Shown: positions 35,337 through 44,454 of the stretch, piece by piece | Position numbering within the stretch: the first letter of the stretch is position 1 | Layout: the number at the start of each line of letters is the position of its first letter | Assembly (NCBI GenBank): GCA_023437365.1 | Contig: JAEZGK010000073.1 | Location: 62,001-126,000 of the forward strand | Reading direction: 5' to 3' | Length of the DNA stretch: 64,000 bases | DNA from: Bacillota bacterium | Lineage (GTDB): Bacteria > Bacillota > Clostridia > Lachnospirales > Lachnospiraceae | Translations under genes and position numbers: made by a program | The notes under the pieces: generated by a model | Database searches by the model: none | What the model was told of the DNA's origin: nothing | What the model saw: only the letters and a program-made list of their open reading frames with translations

Positions 35337-38300
35337 ATGGGATATGAGGCAATAATAAAAAAATACCTTAAGGCATTGCAGACTGATTATAAGTCGGCAA
35401 AAAGTAGTGGTCAGTATACAGCAGAGCTATCGTTCAGAGTGCCTATTGATGGATTGCTGAATGATCTGTCCAAAGAATTTCAGCCAGGTTCACATTTAGA
35501 TATTATTTTGGAACCGACAAACCAAGGACGTGCAGGACGACCGGATTGGCGTATACACGATAAAGACACTTTAGGAATCTATGGATACGTCGAAGCAAAA
35601 GGATTAACTGAAAACAAATTTGACATTGATCCATACAAGAAGCAGATCAAGAAATATATGGAATTAAAGCATAAGCTTATCATTACAGATGGTATTGATT
35701 TTGTTTTTTGCTCTGATGGATCATCACCGGAATATATATCGCTGATTGAAAAAACTCAAACGAATAGATCTGATTGGTCGAGGCTTACAATTAATGCCCA
35801 ATTTGAAATTCGAATGAGAGATTTTTTTAATAATCCAGCACCACAGCAATGTTCGGAAGCAAAGTTGGTAGAACTTATTGCAATTCGAACAAGAATTTTG
35901 GCAGATGATATTATGGAATATGCAGATATTCCGTATGAAGAGGCATTAGATGAAGATGAGCGTAAAATAATTAGTCTTTTATCGAGAATAAAAGAACTGG
36001 TATATAACCATAATGATCCTTCACTAAGAACAAGTGCTGTCTTTGCAGATTTCACAGCGCAAGTAATCATGTTCTGTTTATTGTATGCACATAGAGTACT
36101 TTGCCTAAGTGATGATACACCGGAAGAAAAAGAAAAGAAAATTAAAGAATATATATGTGAAGAATTGTCAGAGTCAGAACCGCTTTTGCCATACAAAAAT
36201 TTGATGCGTTTTATAGTAGACAATGCTTCTGATGGAATGTTTATTTCGCAGTGGGTCGATGAATGCATTAAGTTTTTATCGTTTGTCCATATGACAGATC
36301 AGCAATTGCTTAATCCTGATTATCATCATTTGTTTGAACAATTTTTGGCAAGATACGATGCTAGATCAAGGTTTGATTATGGTGCATACTATACTCCGAA
36401 ATCTTTAGCGGATTATATAGTAAAAGTTACCAATTATGTTGTAGGGCAAAATTTTGGTGGAGCAAGTATATATGATGATGGGAATACAATTATAGATCCG
36501 TGCTGCGGAACGGGGTCATTTTTAGAGAGAGTTATAGATCATGATCCTGGAGATGGGAAATATAATCTTTATGGTTTTGAAATTCTGCCGGCTCCATATA
36601 TGTTGGCGAACTACAGAATGTCTATTTTGAAAAGGTATAGAGGTGATAAACGCCATACAACCAATATCTTGATGGCAAATACACTTAGTAATTGTGTATT
36701 TGGTGAAGAAGCAAATGAGGAAACAATCGAAGGAAAAGAATTGAAGAGGGCTAATGAAATTGCCGCGAAGCCAATAAAGCTAATTATTGGAAATCCACCT
36801 TGCTCTGATGTAAGCAGAGTAAATGTATCTGAAGATTTTTCGATAATTAATGGTTTAATGGAAGATTTTCGAATTCCACAAAGCGAGAGACATTCAAGAC
36901 AAAATTTGATGAAGCAAGTAAACAATCCATTTATGCAATTTATCAGATGGGGTTGTAAGATTTTGTTGGATTCAGAAAATCATTCTGTGTTGTCTTTTGT
37001 GGTACCGGCATCTTTCTTAGAAGCTGAATCTTTTAAGTATGCAAGAAAGTATTTGTGTGAGAATTTTTCTGATGCATGGATTATTACAATTGATCCGGAT
37101 GCAAGAACGGGAGTCCGTAGCGATAGTTTATTTTATACATTGCAGGGAAGGGCTGCGATTGTATTAACAAGACGATTTAATGAAAATAATACATTTAGCC
37201 AATTCCATTATTGCGACATTTCTCAAATGAACAGAAGAGAAAAGGAAGAAGCTCTTTCAGAAGCAATTGAAAGTATAATTAGCCGCTACACGATATTTAG
37301 TGTTAACGAAAATACATATTCTTTTTCTCCAGCACAGACATTTGATGAGGTATTATATGATAAATTCTGGGCTGTAAGTGGAGAGGAAAATCAAAAGGCG
37401 ATATTTAAAAAGCATTGCTCTGGTATAAAATTGGCTCCTACAGCAGTATTCACACATGTGAAAGCGCCCATTTTAAAACGAAGAAGTAAAGACATTGCAA
37501 GAGGTGGGTATGAGGCGTCGAAGGAATGGTTTGAACGGCAAGATCGTTCTCCAAAAGAAGATAAGATTATTGCATTCCAAAACGCACTCAATGCATGTGG
37601 GACTACTGCAAACATAGATGCTTTATTAACAGATAATATTAAGCCATATGCGTTTAGACCATATTTGACATCAAATGTCTTGCTATGGGAAGAGTTATTA
37701 CGAAAGTATGCAAGAGTAGGAGGTGGTGGAACAAGACTAAGACCAGAAATTATAAAAGCTTATAGTTTTGAAGATACGATAGGTTTTGCTATGGCGCATG
37801 CACCTAAGGATTTGAATCCTACTCTGAGCCAGTTTGTGTCGTTCTGCTGGTATTATCCTGATAATGATATGTGTACTCGAGGAAATTCTCATGTGTACAT
37901 GAATCAGTATCCGATTCAGGATGATGGCCCAGCTATTAATATAAATGATGAACTAATAAATGAGTTGTGTGATTTGTTGAGATGTGAACAGGCTGAGGCT
38001 GCAGAGAAAATAGTATTTTATTCATATGCGATTTTGTGTTCACAAATTTATCTGGATGAGTTTGAAGGAGCATTATTTACCGTAAATCAATCTAATATGA
38101 GAGCAAGGGTTCCGATTGTTCATAATGCAGATATTTTTAATAATTTAGTTGATTTAGGTATTGAACTTGCAAACTTAGAAAAGAGAGATTATGTTCCTGA
38201 GAATTTGTTAGGATATGATTATGAGGATATGAAGTCTAAGATACCATCAGGATTTCACTTGGCCAATTTGGTTCATCCATTTGACGAAGAAAACGAATTA

Positions 38301-38582
38301 CTAATTTTGACTGATGGAGCAGAGAAAATAGAAGTAGATTGTCCTATTGAACTTCAACATTTAAACATATCTGGATATGATGTAATAAAAGCGGTGTGGC
38401 TCAAGTTTAACTCATATGATTTTACGCATTGTGAGTTCACTAAGGATGATATGGAGAGGCTTTTAAACTTCTTAAATACTTTGACTAAGCATACGGAGAT
38501 TGTTGCAAGGATTGATGATGTTGTATATGAGATTATACATGAACAATTTGAATTAATTCTTCCTGCTGTTGAGGAAGAATAA
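35337..38582 (+). CDS. drmMI: DrmMI-like N6-adenine DNA methyltransferase
   Basis: 1081 residues. The N-terminal third (about 1-200) resembles a type IIG or restriction-like specificity region (AELSFRVPIDGLLNDLSKEF, GRPDWRIHDKD, YVEAKG), with a possible nuclease-fold D...E.K pattern. The methyltransferase core has GAYYTPKSLADYI (about 350), motif I DPCCGTGSF (about 386) and motif IV GNPPCSD (about 485). The C-terminal third is probably for target recognition (DLNPTLSQFVSFCWYYPDN). Size and context match the class 1 DISARM methylase. Motif IV has Cys where most N6 enzymes have Tyr, Phe or Trp. It lies upstream of a terminator, separated from drmA by one gene and degenerate spacer, and not next to drmD. 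A stand-alone type IIG-like enzyme is the alternative. Confidence 0.8.
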   Translation: MGYEAIIKKYLKALQTDYKSAKSSGQYTAELSFRVPIDGLLNDLSKEFQPGSHLDIILEPTNQGRAGRPDWRIHDKDTLGIYGYVEAKGLTENKFDIDPYKKQIKKYMELKHKLIITDGIDFVFCSDGSSPEYISLIEKTQTNRSDWSRLTINAQFEIRMRDFFNNPAPQQCSEAKLVELIAIRTRILADDIMEYADIPYEEALDEDERKIISLLSRIKELVYNHNDPSLRTSAVFADFTAQVIMFCLLYAHRVLCLSDDTPEEKEKKIKEYICEELSESEPLLPYKNLMRFIVDNASDGMFISQWVDECIKFLSFVHMTDQQLLNPDYHHLFEQFLARYDARSRFDYGAYYTPKSLADYIVKVTNYVVGQNFGGASIYDDGNTIIDPCCGTGSFLERVIDHDPGDGKYNLYGFEILPAPYMLANYRMSILKRYRGDKRHTTNILMANTLSNCVFGEEANEETIEGKELKRANEIAAKPIKLIIGNPPCSDVSRVNVSEDFSIINGLMEDFRIPQSERHSRQNLMKQVNNPFMQFIRWGCKILLDSENHSVLSFVVPASFLEAESFKYARKYLCENFSDAWIITIDPDARTGVRSDSLFYTLQGRAAIVLTRRFNENNTFSQFHYCDISQMNRREKEEALSEAIESIISRYTIFSVNENTYSFSPAQTFDEVLYDKFWAVSGEENQKAIFKKHCSGIKLAPTAVFTHVKAPILKRRSKDIARGGYEASKEWFERQDRSPKEDKIIAFQNALNACGTTANIDALLTDNIKPYAFRPYLTSNVLLWEELLRKYARVGGGGTRLRPEIIKAYSFEDTIGFAMAHAPKDLNPTLSQFVSFCWYYPDNDMCTRGNSHVYMNQYPIQDDGPAININDELINELCDLLRCEQAEAAEKIVFYSYAILCSQIYLDEFEGALFTVNQSNMRARVPIVHNADIFNNLVDLGIELANLEKRDYVPENLLGYDYEDMKSKIPSGFHLANLVHPFDEENELLILTDGAEKIEVDCPIELQHLNISGYDVIKAVWLKFNSYDFTHCEFTKDDMERLLNFLNTLTKHTEIVARIDDVVYEIIHEQFELILPAVEEE

Positions 38583-38588
38583 GAATAG

Positions 38589-38640
38589 AGCCGGGAACGG
38601 ATCACTTCGTAGAGAAGAGATAAGCTTCCGGCTTTTCTTT
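38589..38640 (+). terminator. Terminator after drmMI
   Basis: AGCCGGGAA, a loop of about 28 bases, TTCCGGCT and a T-rich tail. It splits the modification genes from the drmA-side genes unless read through. Confidence 0.75.
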
Positions 38641-38726
38641 TACCAAAATCCAGCTGCTCTTTTCAAGGTAATTAACGGTACGGTTTACAAGGTGTGAGTG
38701 TATTGCAAGGAAGATGCAAAGGAAAC

Positions 38727-39043
38727 ATGAAGGACAAGATCAAGAAGCTTATGGTCCAAGAAATGGCACATATAGGTATGGTAATATTATACATTGTATA
38801 TTTGTTTAATATCAATATCTTTGTCTATAGAGCTAATAAATAGAATCTAAGCAGAGTTGGAAATTGCAGAAGAAGTCGTTTGATTTCGGGGAGATGATAA
38901 AGATTATGTCCTCTTTTGTACCGCAAATGTCCGCTAACTCAACGGTATTGTACCATTTGCATAATATTGATATGTTCCTACATGCGGATGAATCTCAGGA
39001 GAAGGAACAGAAAAATAAGAAGGATAAAATTACACAGAGATAG
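38727..39043 (+). pseudogene. Remnant small frames in the drmMI-drmMII spacer
   Basis: ATG 38727 to 38843 encodes a 38-residue peptide with one hydrophobic stretch (MVILYIVYLFNINIFVY). ATG 38894 to 39043 encodes 49 residues (MIKIMSSFVPQMSANSTVLYHL... to KDKITQR), and its frame is open upstream without a start, as in a truncated larger protein. Neither is recognised. The spacer looks like decayed mobile DNA inserted in the array. Confidence 0.35.
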
Positions 39044-39048
39044 TCTTT

Positions 39049-39091
39049 GGGCAATCATCAGATTTACAGTTTGGTGGTTGCCCGCTTTTTT
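39049..39091 (+). terminator. Second terminator in the spacer
   Basis: GGGCAATCATC pairs with GGTGGTTGCCC (two G-U), then a run of six T. It belongs to the 38894 frame. Confidence 0.75.
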
Positions 39092-39246
39092 GCTTTCATA
39101 GTAGTTGAAGCTTCTCATAGCGCTCACATTCGTGAGTGCGTAGCCAGACATCTGTGATGGATGTTCTGAGGGGATTGGGGACACTTCACAACAAGTAAAG
39201 GCACAAGGACTAGTCCTGTGCACTACTTGCCAGTTAGTTAGTAAAT

Positions 39247-39266
39247 TTGGTCAAAAAAACGACCAA
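39247..39266 (+). promoter_or_regulatory. Inverted repeat upstream of the HTH pseudogene
   Basis: TTGGTC(A7C)GACCAA, followed at about 39287-39292 by a TATAAT-like box. It is a plausible operator/promoter region for the drmMII-drmA transcript; the -35 is not clear. Confidence 0.4.
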
Positions 39267-39357
39267 CTTGAAATAATATGAGCAAAAATATTGTATAATT
39301 TTAGAAAATGAAATATAATAAAAATCGGGTTATTATGCCAAAAAGGAGGTTAGAGCT

Positions 39358-39522
39358 ATGGATTACTTAACAGCAAAAGAAGTCAGAGAAATGTGTGGAA
39401 TCACAAGTTGAATGGTTACTGTGTATTGCTCGAAAGGAAGAATATTTGGTGCTGTGAAAAACGGTAATCTATGGTTGATTCCTCAAGCGGCTAAAAAGCC
39501 CGTTGACTTAAGAAAACAGTAA
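39358..39522 (+). pseudogene. MerR/excisionase-like HTH regulator broken by an in-frame TGA
   Basis: ATG 39358 behind AAAAGGAGG starts MDYLTAKEVREMCGITS, then TGA at 39409, then the same frame continues MVTVYCSKGRIFGAVKNGNLWLIPQAAKKPVDLRKQ to 39522. The joined sequence is a textbook small HTH-17-like protein (YLTAKEV...GI.S..V..YC..GRI.GA.K....W.IP..A.KP.D.RK). Only the Arg-like codon before the recognition helix is replaced by a stop (AGT TGA ATG). Such proteins often precede methyltransferase or defence genes. The two remaining peptides could in principle be made separately. Confidence 0.75.
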
Positions 39523-39541
39523 AGGATGGACTTATTATTAT

Positions 39542-40831
39542 ATGTTTATAGATATAGAATTACAGAATAATAAAGCACCTAATTTCATTGATTTGTTTGC
39601 AGGTGCGGGTGGCCTTTCAGAAGGATTTATTCAGGCTGGTTTTAACCCAATTGCACATGTTGAGATGAATCCTATGGCATCAGCAACTTTGGAAACGCGA
39701 TCAGCTTATCATTATCTAAAAAAAGAAGGAGATTCATTACGCTATTATTACCAATATGAACGTGGCGAAATTTCAAGAGAAGAACTTTTTACACATATTC
39801 CAGAAGAAGTAACTTCGACAGTTATAAACGAAGAGATGACAGATAAAACAATTAAAGATATATTCAATCGGATCGATGCAATTATGAAGCATGATAGGAT
39901 AAATTATGTTGATGTAATAATAGGTGGTCCACCATGTCAAGCATATTCTCTTGTAGGAAGAGCTCAGAGCAGTCATATGATTGTTCCCATGGAGGAAGAT
40001 CCTAGAAATGAGCTGTATAAGATGTATACTCGTTTTCTAAAAAAGTATACTCCTAAGATTTTTGTTTTTGAAAATGTTGCAGGAATCAAGTCAGCCAGAG
40101 GCGGGAAAGCATACAAAAACCTACAAGCCCAACTCAGAAGAGTGGGATATGAAATCGAGTGCAGAGAGCAAAATGCGCAAGACTTTGGTGTTCTCCAGAA
40201 AAGGAAAAGGGTCATCATTATTGGATGGCGAAAGGGAACTGAACATTTTTATCCGGAGTTCGGGTTGAACAGAAGCAATGCAATTGTCAATGATCTTCTT
40301 AACGACCTTGCTCCAGTGGATAGAGGTAGAGAGAATAATTTATATAGATGCCGATATGAAGATTGTAGTGATTACTTAAAAGAAAGCGGAATTCGAACTC
40401 CAGAGGACGTTGTGACACTTCATATTGCCAGAACTAATATTCTAAGGGATATACAAATATATCAAAGAGCAATTGAAGCATGGAATAATGGACATCAAAG
40501 AATTGACTATAGCCAACTACCGGAAGAATTAAAAACTCATAAGAATCAGATTTCGTTTAAGGACAGGTTCAAAGTGGTCGAGGGAGATGAGCATTCTTGC
40601 CATACTGTTTTGGCTCATCTGGCAAAGGATGGACATTATTTCATTCATCCAGATATAGAACAATGCAGATCTATTACTGTAAGAGAAGCTGCAAGATTGC
40701 AGACATTTCCAGATAGTTATTTTTTTGAAGGAAATAGAACAAGCAAATTTATCCAAATTGGGAATGCAGTTCCGCCAATTATGGCAAAAGTAATTGCTGA
40801 GGGAATAAAGGAACAGCTCAAATGGATATGA
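39542..40831 (+). CDS. drmMII: C5-cytosine DNA methyltransferase 3 (DrmMII-like)
   Basis: 429 residues. Motif I DLFAGAGGLSEGF, an insertion of about 70 residues before motif IV (residues 55-125), GGPPCQAYSLVGRAQ (Cys about 132), FENVAGI, LQKRKRVIIIGWR (motif VIII with Leu-Gln where Pro-Gln is usual) and IQIGNAVPP. The insertion and LQKRKRV.IIGW form resemble the class 2 DISARM methylase that precedes drmA. In those systems it marks self DNA so the Drm complex spares it. It is the modification gene closest to drmA, with 146 bases of eroded DNA between them. Confidence 0.85.
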   Translation: MFIDIELQNNKAPNFIDLFAGAGGLSEGFIQAGFNPIAHVEMNPMASATLETRSAYHYLKKEGDSLRYYYQYERGEISREELFTHIPEEVTSTVINEEMTDKTIKDIFNRIDAIMKHDRINYVDVIIGGPPCQAYSLVGRAQSSHMIVPMEEDPRNELYKMYTRFLKKYTPKIFVFENVAGIKSARGGKAYKNLQAQLRRVGYEIECREQNAQDFGVLQKRKRVIIIGWRKGTEHFYPEFGLNRSNAIVNDLLNDLAPVDRGRENNLYRCRYEDCSDYLKESGIRTPEDVVTLHIARTNILRDIQIYQRAIEAWNNGHQRIDYSQLPEELKTHKNQISFKDRFKVVEGDEHSCHTVLAHLAKDGHYFIHPDIEQCRSITVREAARLQTFPDSYFFEGNRTSKFIQIGNAVPPIMAKVIAEGIKEQLKWI

Positions 40832-40977
40832 AAGGGAGAGTAATAGTGGGCGTTATCGATGTAGGTGGGAATACAGAATGATACCGGGAGACAAGATTAC
40901 CATTGGAAGTAATTTCAAATATGTGGCGGGTATGGCTGTAAAGATAAATGTAGAAGAATAATAATTAGGAGGCCAGA

Positions 40978-43900
40978 ATGTCTAAGGAGAAGGATTTTAG
41001 AGAGGCTAAAGTAAGGCAGCTTATTTTGAATGCTGTGAAAGAAGATCTAATAGGACCATCAAGCATAGAAGAAGAGCTGAGCGAAATACCAACAAGTACA
41101 TACATAACAGGTATGCTTTTCCCGGCAGACGCGATAATCACAGAAGATGAAAACTATAGAGATGTAGAATTTTCTGATAGATTTTCAGATTCGGAACAGG
41201 ATGCAGATCACAATATAGAAGGCACTGTATTTGAGGATGATGAAGCTGATGATCATGGCAAGAGCTTGTTTCAAAAGCCATCTTCTGCAGGTTTATCCTT
41301 TTATGTGAAGAAAGATGTTGATAGATTATTCGCTTACATTTCATGGGGACATTATTATGCGGATGAAGTACAAGATGAAATCATAGATGGAAAACTTGAG
41401 GAAGATGCAGAAAATAAGAAAAAGAAAGCGCACAAGGTGTACCGGCGTGAGCAGATGAATGAAACTGTTGAGATAGATCTTTCATTGATTGGAAGATCTG
41501 GAGTGATACCGCTGGATGAAAATCCAATGATTTCGTTGTATATCATTCAGATGGAATTGAAGAATGATTATAAGATGATTTCAATTTACTTGCATAACAA
41601 TGACAAGGCTGGGAATGGGGACAAAGAATATGAAAAGGTAATGTTCCAGGTAAAAATGTCGATTTCAGATAGACAGCATAGCCCTATCTTTTTGCAGGAA
41701 TATCAGTGCCGAGACACTGATTTAGAGGATGAGTATTACTACAAAAGTAGACCAGTATTTGCCAGAGGAAGAGGCTGCTCCGCAATGTGGGATTACATTT
41801 CTGAGGATGAGAACGCGCACACGGTCAGCATAGCTTTTGTCCCGGATTATGAAATTCATGGAGTAAGTGCGGTGATTGAGGAATTGCCAAAACACCTATT
41901 GTCAGTTTTAGCAATGTCAAAAGCTAATTCTCGAGCAGATACTGTAAACAATCTTCGACAACTCTTAGCAGTATATAAAGATTGGGTAGACAAAACATTA
42001 ATTGCTGATGAAAGCATGAATGATCCAAAGTTCAAGGAAAAAGGGCAGAAAATCATTGATAAGTGCATTCATTCCTTCAAACGAATTAGTGAGGGAATAG
42101 AAATAATTGAGTCTGATGATGTGGCATATCAGGCATTTGTATTTATGAACAAGACAATGTTTATGCAAAAAGCATTGTCTGACTATGCAGCAAAGAATGG
42201 GTCTGGAATTCCATGCAAGTTAAGGGAATTTATGGATGAGAGTAGTAAGCCAGATGATAAGAGATTTGATTGGAGACCATTCCAGATAGCATTTGTCTTG
42301 CTAAATATTAAGGGAATTATTTATGGATCTGATCCAGAGAGAGAATTAGTTGATCTACTATATTTCCCAACTGGTGGTGGTAAGACAGAAGCTTATTTAG
42401 GCCTTATTGCTTTCACAATAGGTTATCGTAGGTTAACGATAGGGACTGAAAATGAGTATAACAAGGATGGCGGAGTAACTGTATTTTTGAGGTATACGTT
42501 ACGATTACTAACAACCCAGCAAAGAGATCGATTGCTTAGATTAGTTGTTGCAATGGAAATGACCAGAGACCAGGAAGAAAGAGAAACTATTAAGAAAGAA
42601 TTACCGATAGCTCCTTTTGGCCATGAAAGAATTTCAATAGGGTTTTGGGTTGGAGGAACAGTAACTCCAAATAAGTTTGATGAAATGGGTCCTGAACCAT
42701 GGAAGGAGAAGGACTTTAGAAGAAAGATAACAAAACAAATCATTAAATGCCCTTGCTGTGGGAAAGAGATGACAAATGACAGCTTTAAGATAATACCTGA
42801 GATGAAATCTGTAGAAATACATTGTCCTAACAGGGGATGCTATTTTTCAGAGGCGGGTGTTACTATGCCAGTATACTTAGTAGATGAAGAAATTTATGCA
42901 AAATGTCCTACAATAATTATTTCAACAGTGGATAAATTTGCAAGACTACCATGGTCAGAACAAGTAGGTCTCATGTTTGGAAAGACGGATAGATACTGTA
43001 CTAGATGTGGACATATTGCCGTTGGAGAGAAGCATACAAAACATAGAGCTGCCGCTGGTGTTCAGGCATGTTCTGAAACAGATTGCAAGCTGTTCTATCC
43101 GCCTGAACTTATTATCCAAGATGAGCTTCATTTGATCACTGGTCCTCTCGGTACAATTTATGGCGGGTATGAAACTGTTGTTGAAGAAATGTGCACTTTT
43201 GAGCGTGACGGTAAAAAGATCAAGCCCAAATATATTGTCTCTACTGCCACAATCAGAAATGCAGAAGAGCAGGTAAGAAGTTTATATGCACGTGAGGAAT
43301 GCGTTCAGTTTCCACCAAGCGGGTTTGATATTAGTGATTCCTTCTTTATACGCGAGGTGCCACTTCCAAGTTATGATGTACTTGAGGCAGATAATGATAA
43401 AGTTAATAAAATGATTGGAATAGGTGAAAAGCCATTCAGACAGTATATTGGAGTATGTGCGGCAGGACAATCTGTCAAGACGACACTTGTGAGACTATAT
43501 TCGGCTATTTTTCAGAAAACATTTGAACTAGCATCAATGGTTGAGTATTCAGATTTTGTGGATCCATACTATACATTGATTGGTTACTTTAACTCAATAC
43601 GTGAACTTGGTGGTGCAGTTCGACTTCTGGATGACGATATTGTCAGTCGTATTCATGTGCTTATGAAAAAGCATAAGAGAGATAGACAGCGGTTTTTAAA
43701 TCGTACTAAAGAAATTACATCGCGAGTTCCTTCATGGCAGATTGCACAGGTCCTTGAAGAATTGATGCAATCATATGACAAGGAAAAGGGTAACAAACAA
43801 GACTGTTATGATGTGGTAATAGCCACAAACATGATTGCTGTTGGTATGGACGTTAGCCGATTGGGACTTATGACTGTTGTGGGTCAGCCTAAGCAGAACT

Positions 43901-44445
43901 CTGAATACATTCAAGCAACTAGCCGCGTTGGACGAGAACATCCCGGTATTATTTTTACTGTATACAACCCTTATAGACCAAGAGATTTATCAAATTATGA
44001 GAACTTTGTAGGATTTCACTCACAAATGTATAGATATGTGGAGGGAACGACAGCTACACCATTTGCAGCACGTGCACGAGACAGAGATCTTCATGCGTTA
44101 GTAGTATCGCTATTAAGACTTAATTTCGAAAATATGGCCGATAATGCTGGTGCAAGAAATATATTGGACCTTTCTGATGAGGAGATCAATTCTGTTAAAA
44201 AGACAATACTCGATAGAGTAGCAATTGTTGCAAACAGTGCATATGGAGCATCAGATCAAGAGATGGATAATTTCATAAGTACATGGAAGGATTTGGCGAG
44301 AGAAGAGCTTGTATATTGGACTTATAATACCAAGGCAAAAAGGCGCCTACTATCTTATTATGGGCAGTACTGTGCACCAACAGAAATGGCGACTTTAAAT
44401 TCTATGAGAGATGTCGAAACCACTTCGACGTTGTACCATATTTAG
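40978..44445 (+). CDS. drmA: DrmA, DISARM SF2-type helicase
   Basis: 1155 residues. The N-terminal about 440 residues are non-catalytic (VKEDLIGPSSIEEEL, ITGMLFPADA). The ATPase core has Walker A FPTGGGKTEAYL (about 462), a DExH-like box QDELHLITG (about 716) and motif VI ATSRVGREHPG (about 980). Cys clusters CPCCGKEM...CPNRGC (about 590-620) and YCTRCG...CSETDC form zinc ribbons between the two RecA-like lobes. ATG follows AGGAGG. DrmA and DrmB form the core DISARM complex that senses incoming DNA. The length is normal for the family. Confidence 0.93.
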   Translation: MSKEKDFREAKVRQLILNAVKEDLIGPSSIEEELSEIPTSTYITGMLFPADAIITEDENYRDVEFSDRFSDSEQDADHNIEGTVFEDDEADDHGKSLFQKPSSAGLSFYVKKDVDRLFAYISWGHYYADEVQDEIIDGKLEEDAENKKKKAHKVYRREQMNETVEIDLSLIGRSGVIPLDENPMISLYIIQMELKNDYKMISIYLHNNDKAGNGDKEYEKVMFQVKMSISDRQHSPIFLQEYQCRDTDLEDEYYYKSRPVFARGRGCSAMWDYISEDENAHTVSIAFVPDYEIHGVSAVIEELPKHLLSVLAMSKANSRADTVNNLRQLLAVYKDWVDKTLIADESMNDPKFKEKGQKIIDKCIHSFKRISEGIEIIESDDVAYQAFVFMNKTMFMQKALSDYAAKNGSGIPCKLREFMDESSKPDDKRFDWRPFQIAFVLLNIKGIIYGSDPERELVDLLYFPTGGGKTEAYLGLIAFTIGYRRLTIGTENEYNKDGGVTVFLRYTLRLLTTQQRDRLLRLVVAMEMTRDQEERETIKKELPIAPFGHERISIGFWVGGTVTPNKFDEMGPEPWKEKDFRRKITKQIIKCPCCGKEMTNDSFKIIPEMKSVEIHCPNRGCYFSEAGVTMPVYLVDEEIYAKCPTIIISTVDKFARLPWSEQVGLMFGKTDRYCTRCGHIAVGEKHTKHRAAAGVQACSETDCKLFYPPELIIQDELHLITGPLGTIYGGYETVVEEMCTFERDGKKIKPKYIVSTATIRNAEEQVRSLYAREECVQFPPSGFDISDSFFIREVPLPSYDVLEADNDKVNKMIGIGEKPFRQYIGVCAAGQSVKTTLVRLYSAIFQKTFELASMVEYSDFVDPYYTLIGYFNSIRELGGAVRLLDDDIVSRIHVLMKKHKRDRQRFLNRTKEITSRVPSWQIAQVLEELMQSYDKEKGNKQDCYDVVIATNMIAVGMDVSRLGLMTVVGQPKQNSEYIQATSRVGREHPGIIFTVYNPYRPRDLSNYENFVGFHSQMYRYVEGTTATPFAARARDRDLHALVVSLLRLNFENMADNAGARNILDLSDEEINSVKKTILDRVAIVANSAYGASDQEMDNFISTWKDLAREELVYWTYNTKAKRRLLSYYGQYCAPTEMATLNSMRDVETTSTLYHI

Positions 44446-44454
44446 GAGGCAGTT

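Noticed and set aside
5341..39411. Stop-codon reassignment as explanation for the in-frame stops
   Set aside because: The stops are of two kinds (TAA, TAA, TGA) and all large genes end normally with these codons.
40832..40977. Small gene between the third methyltransferase and drmA (frames around 40848 and 40879)
   Set aside because: The frames of about 12 and 27 codons lack a good start context and look like remnants; not supported as a gene.
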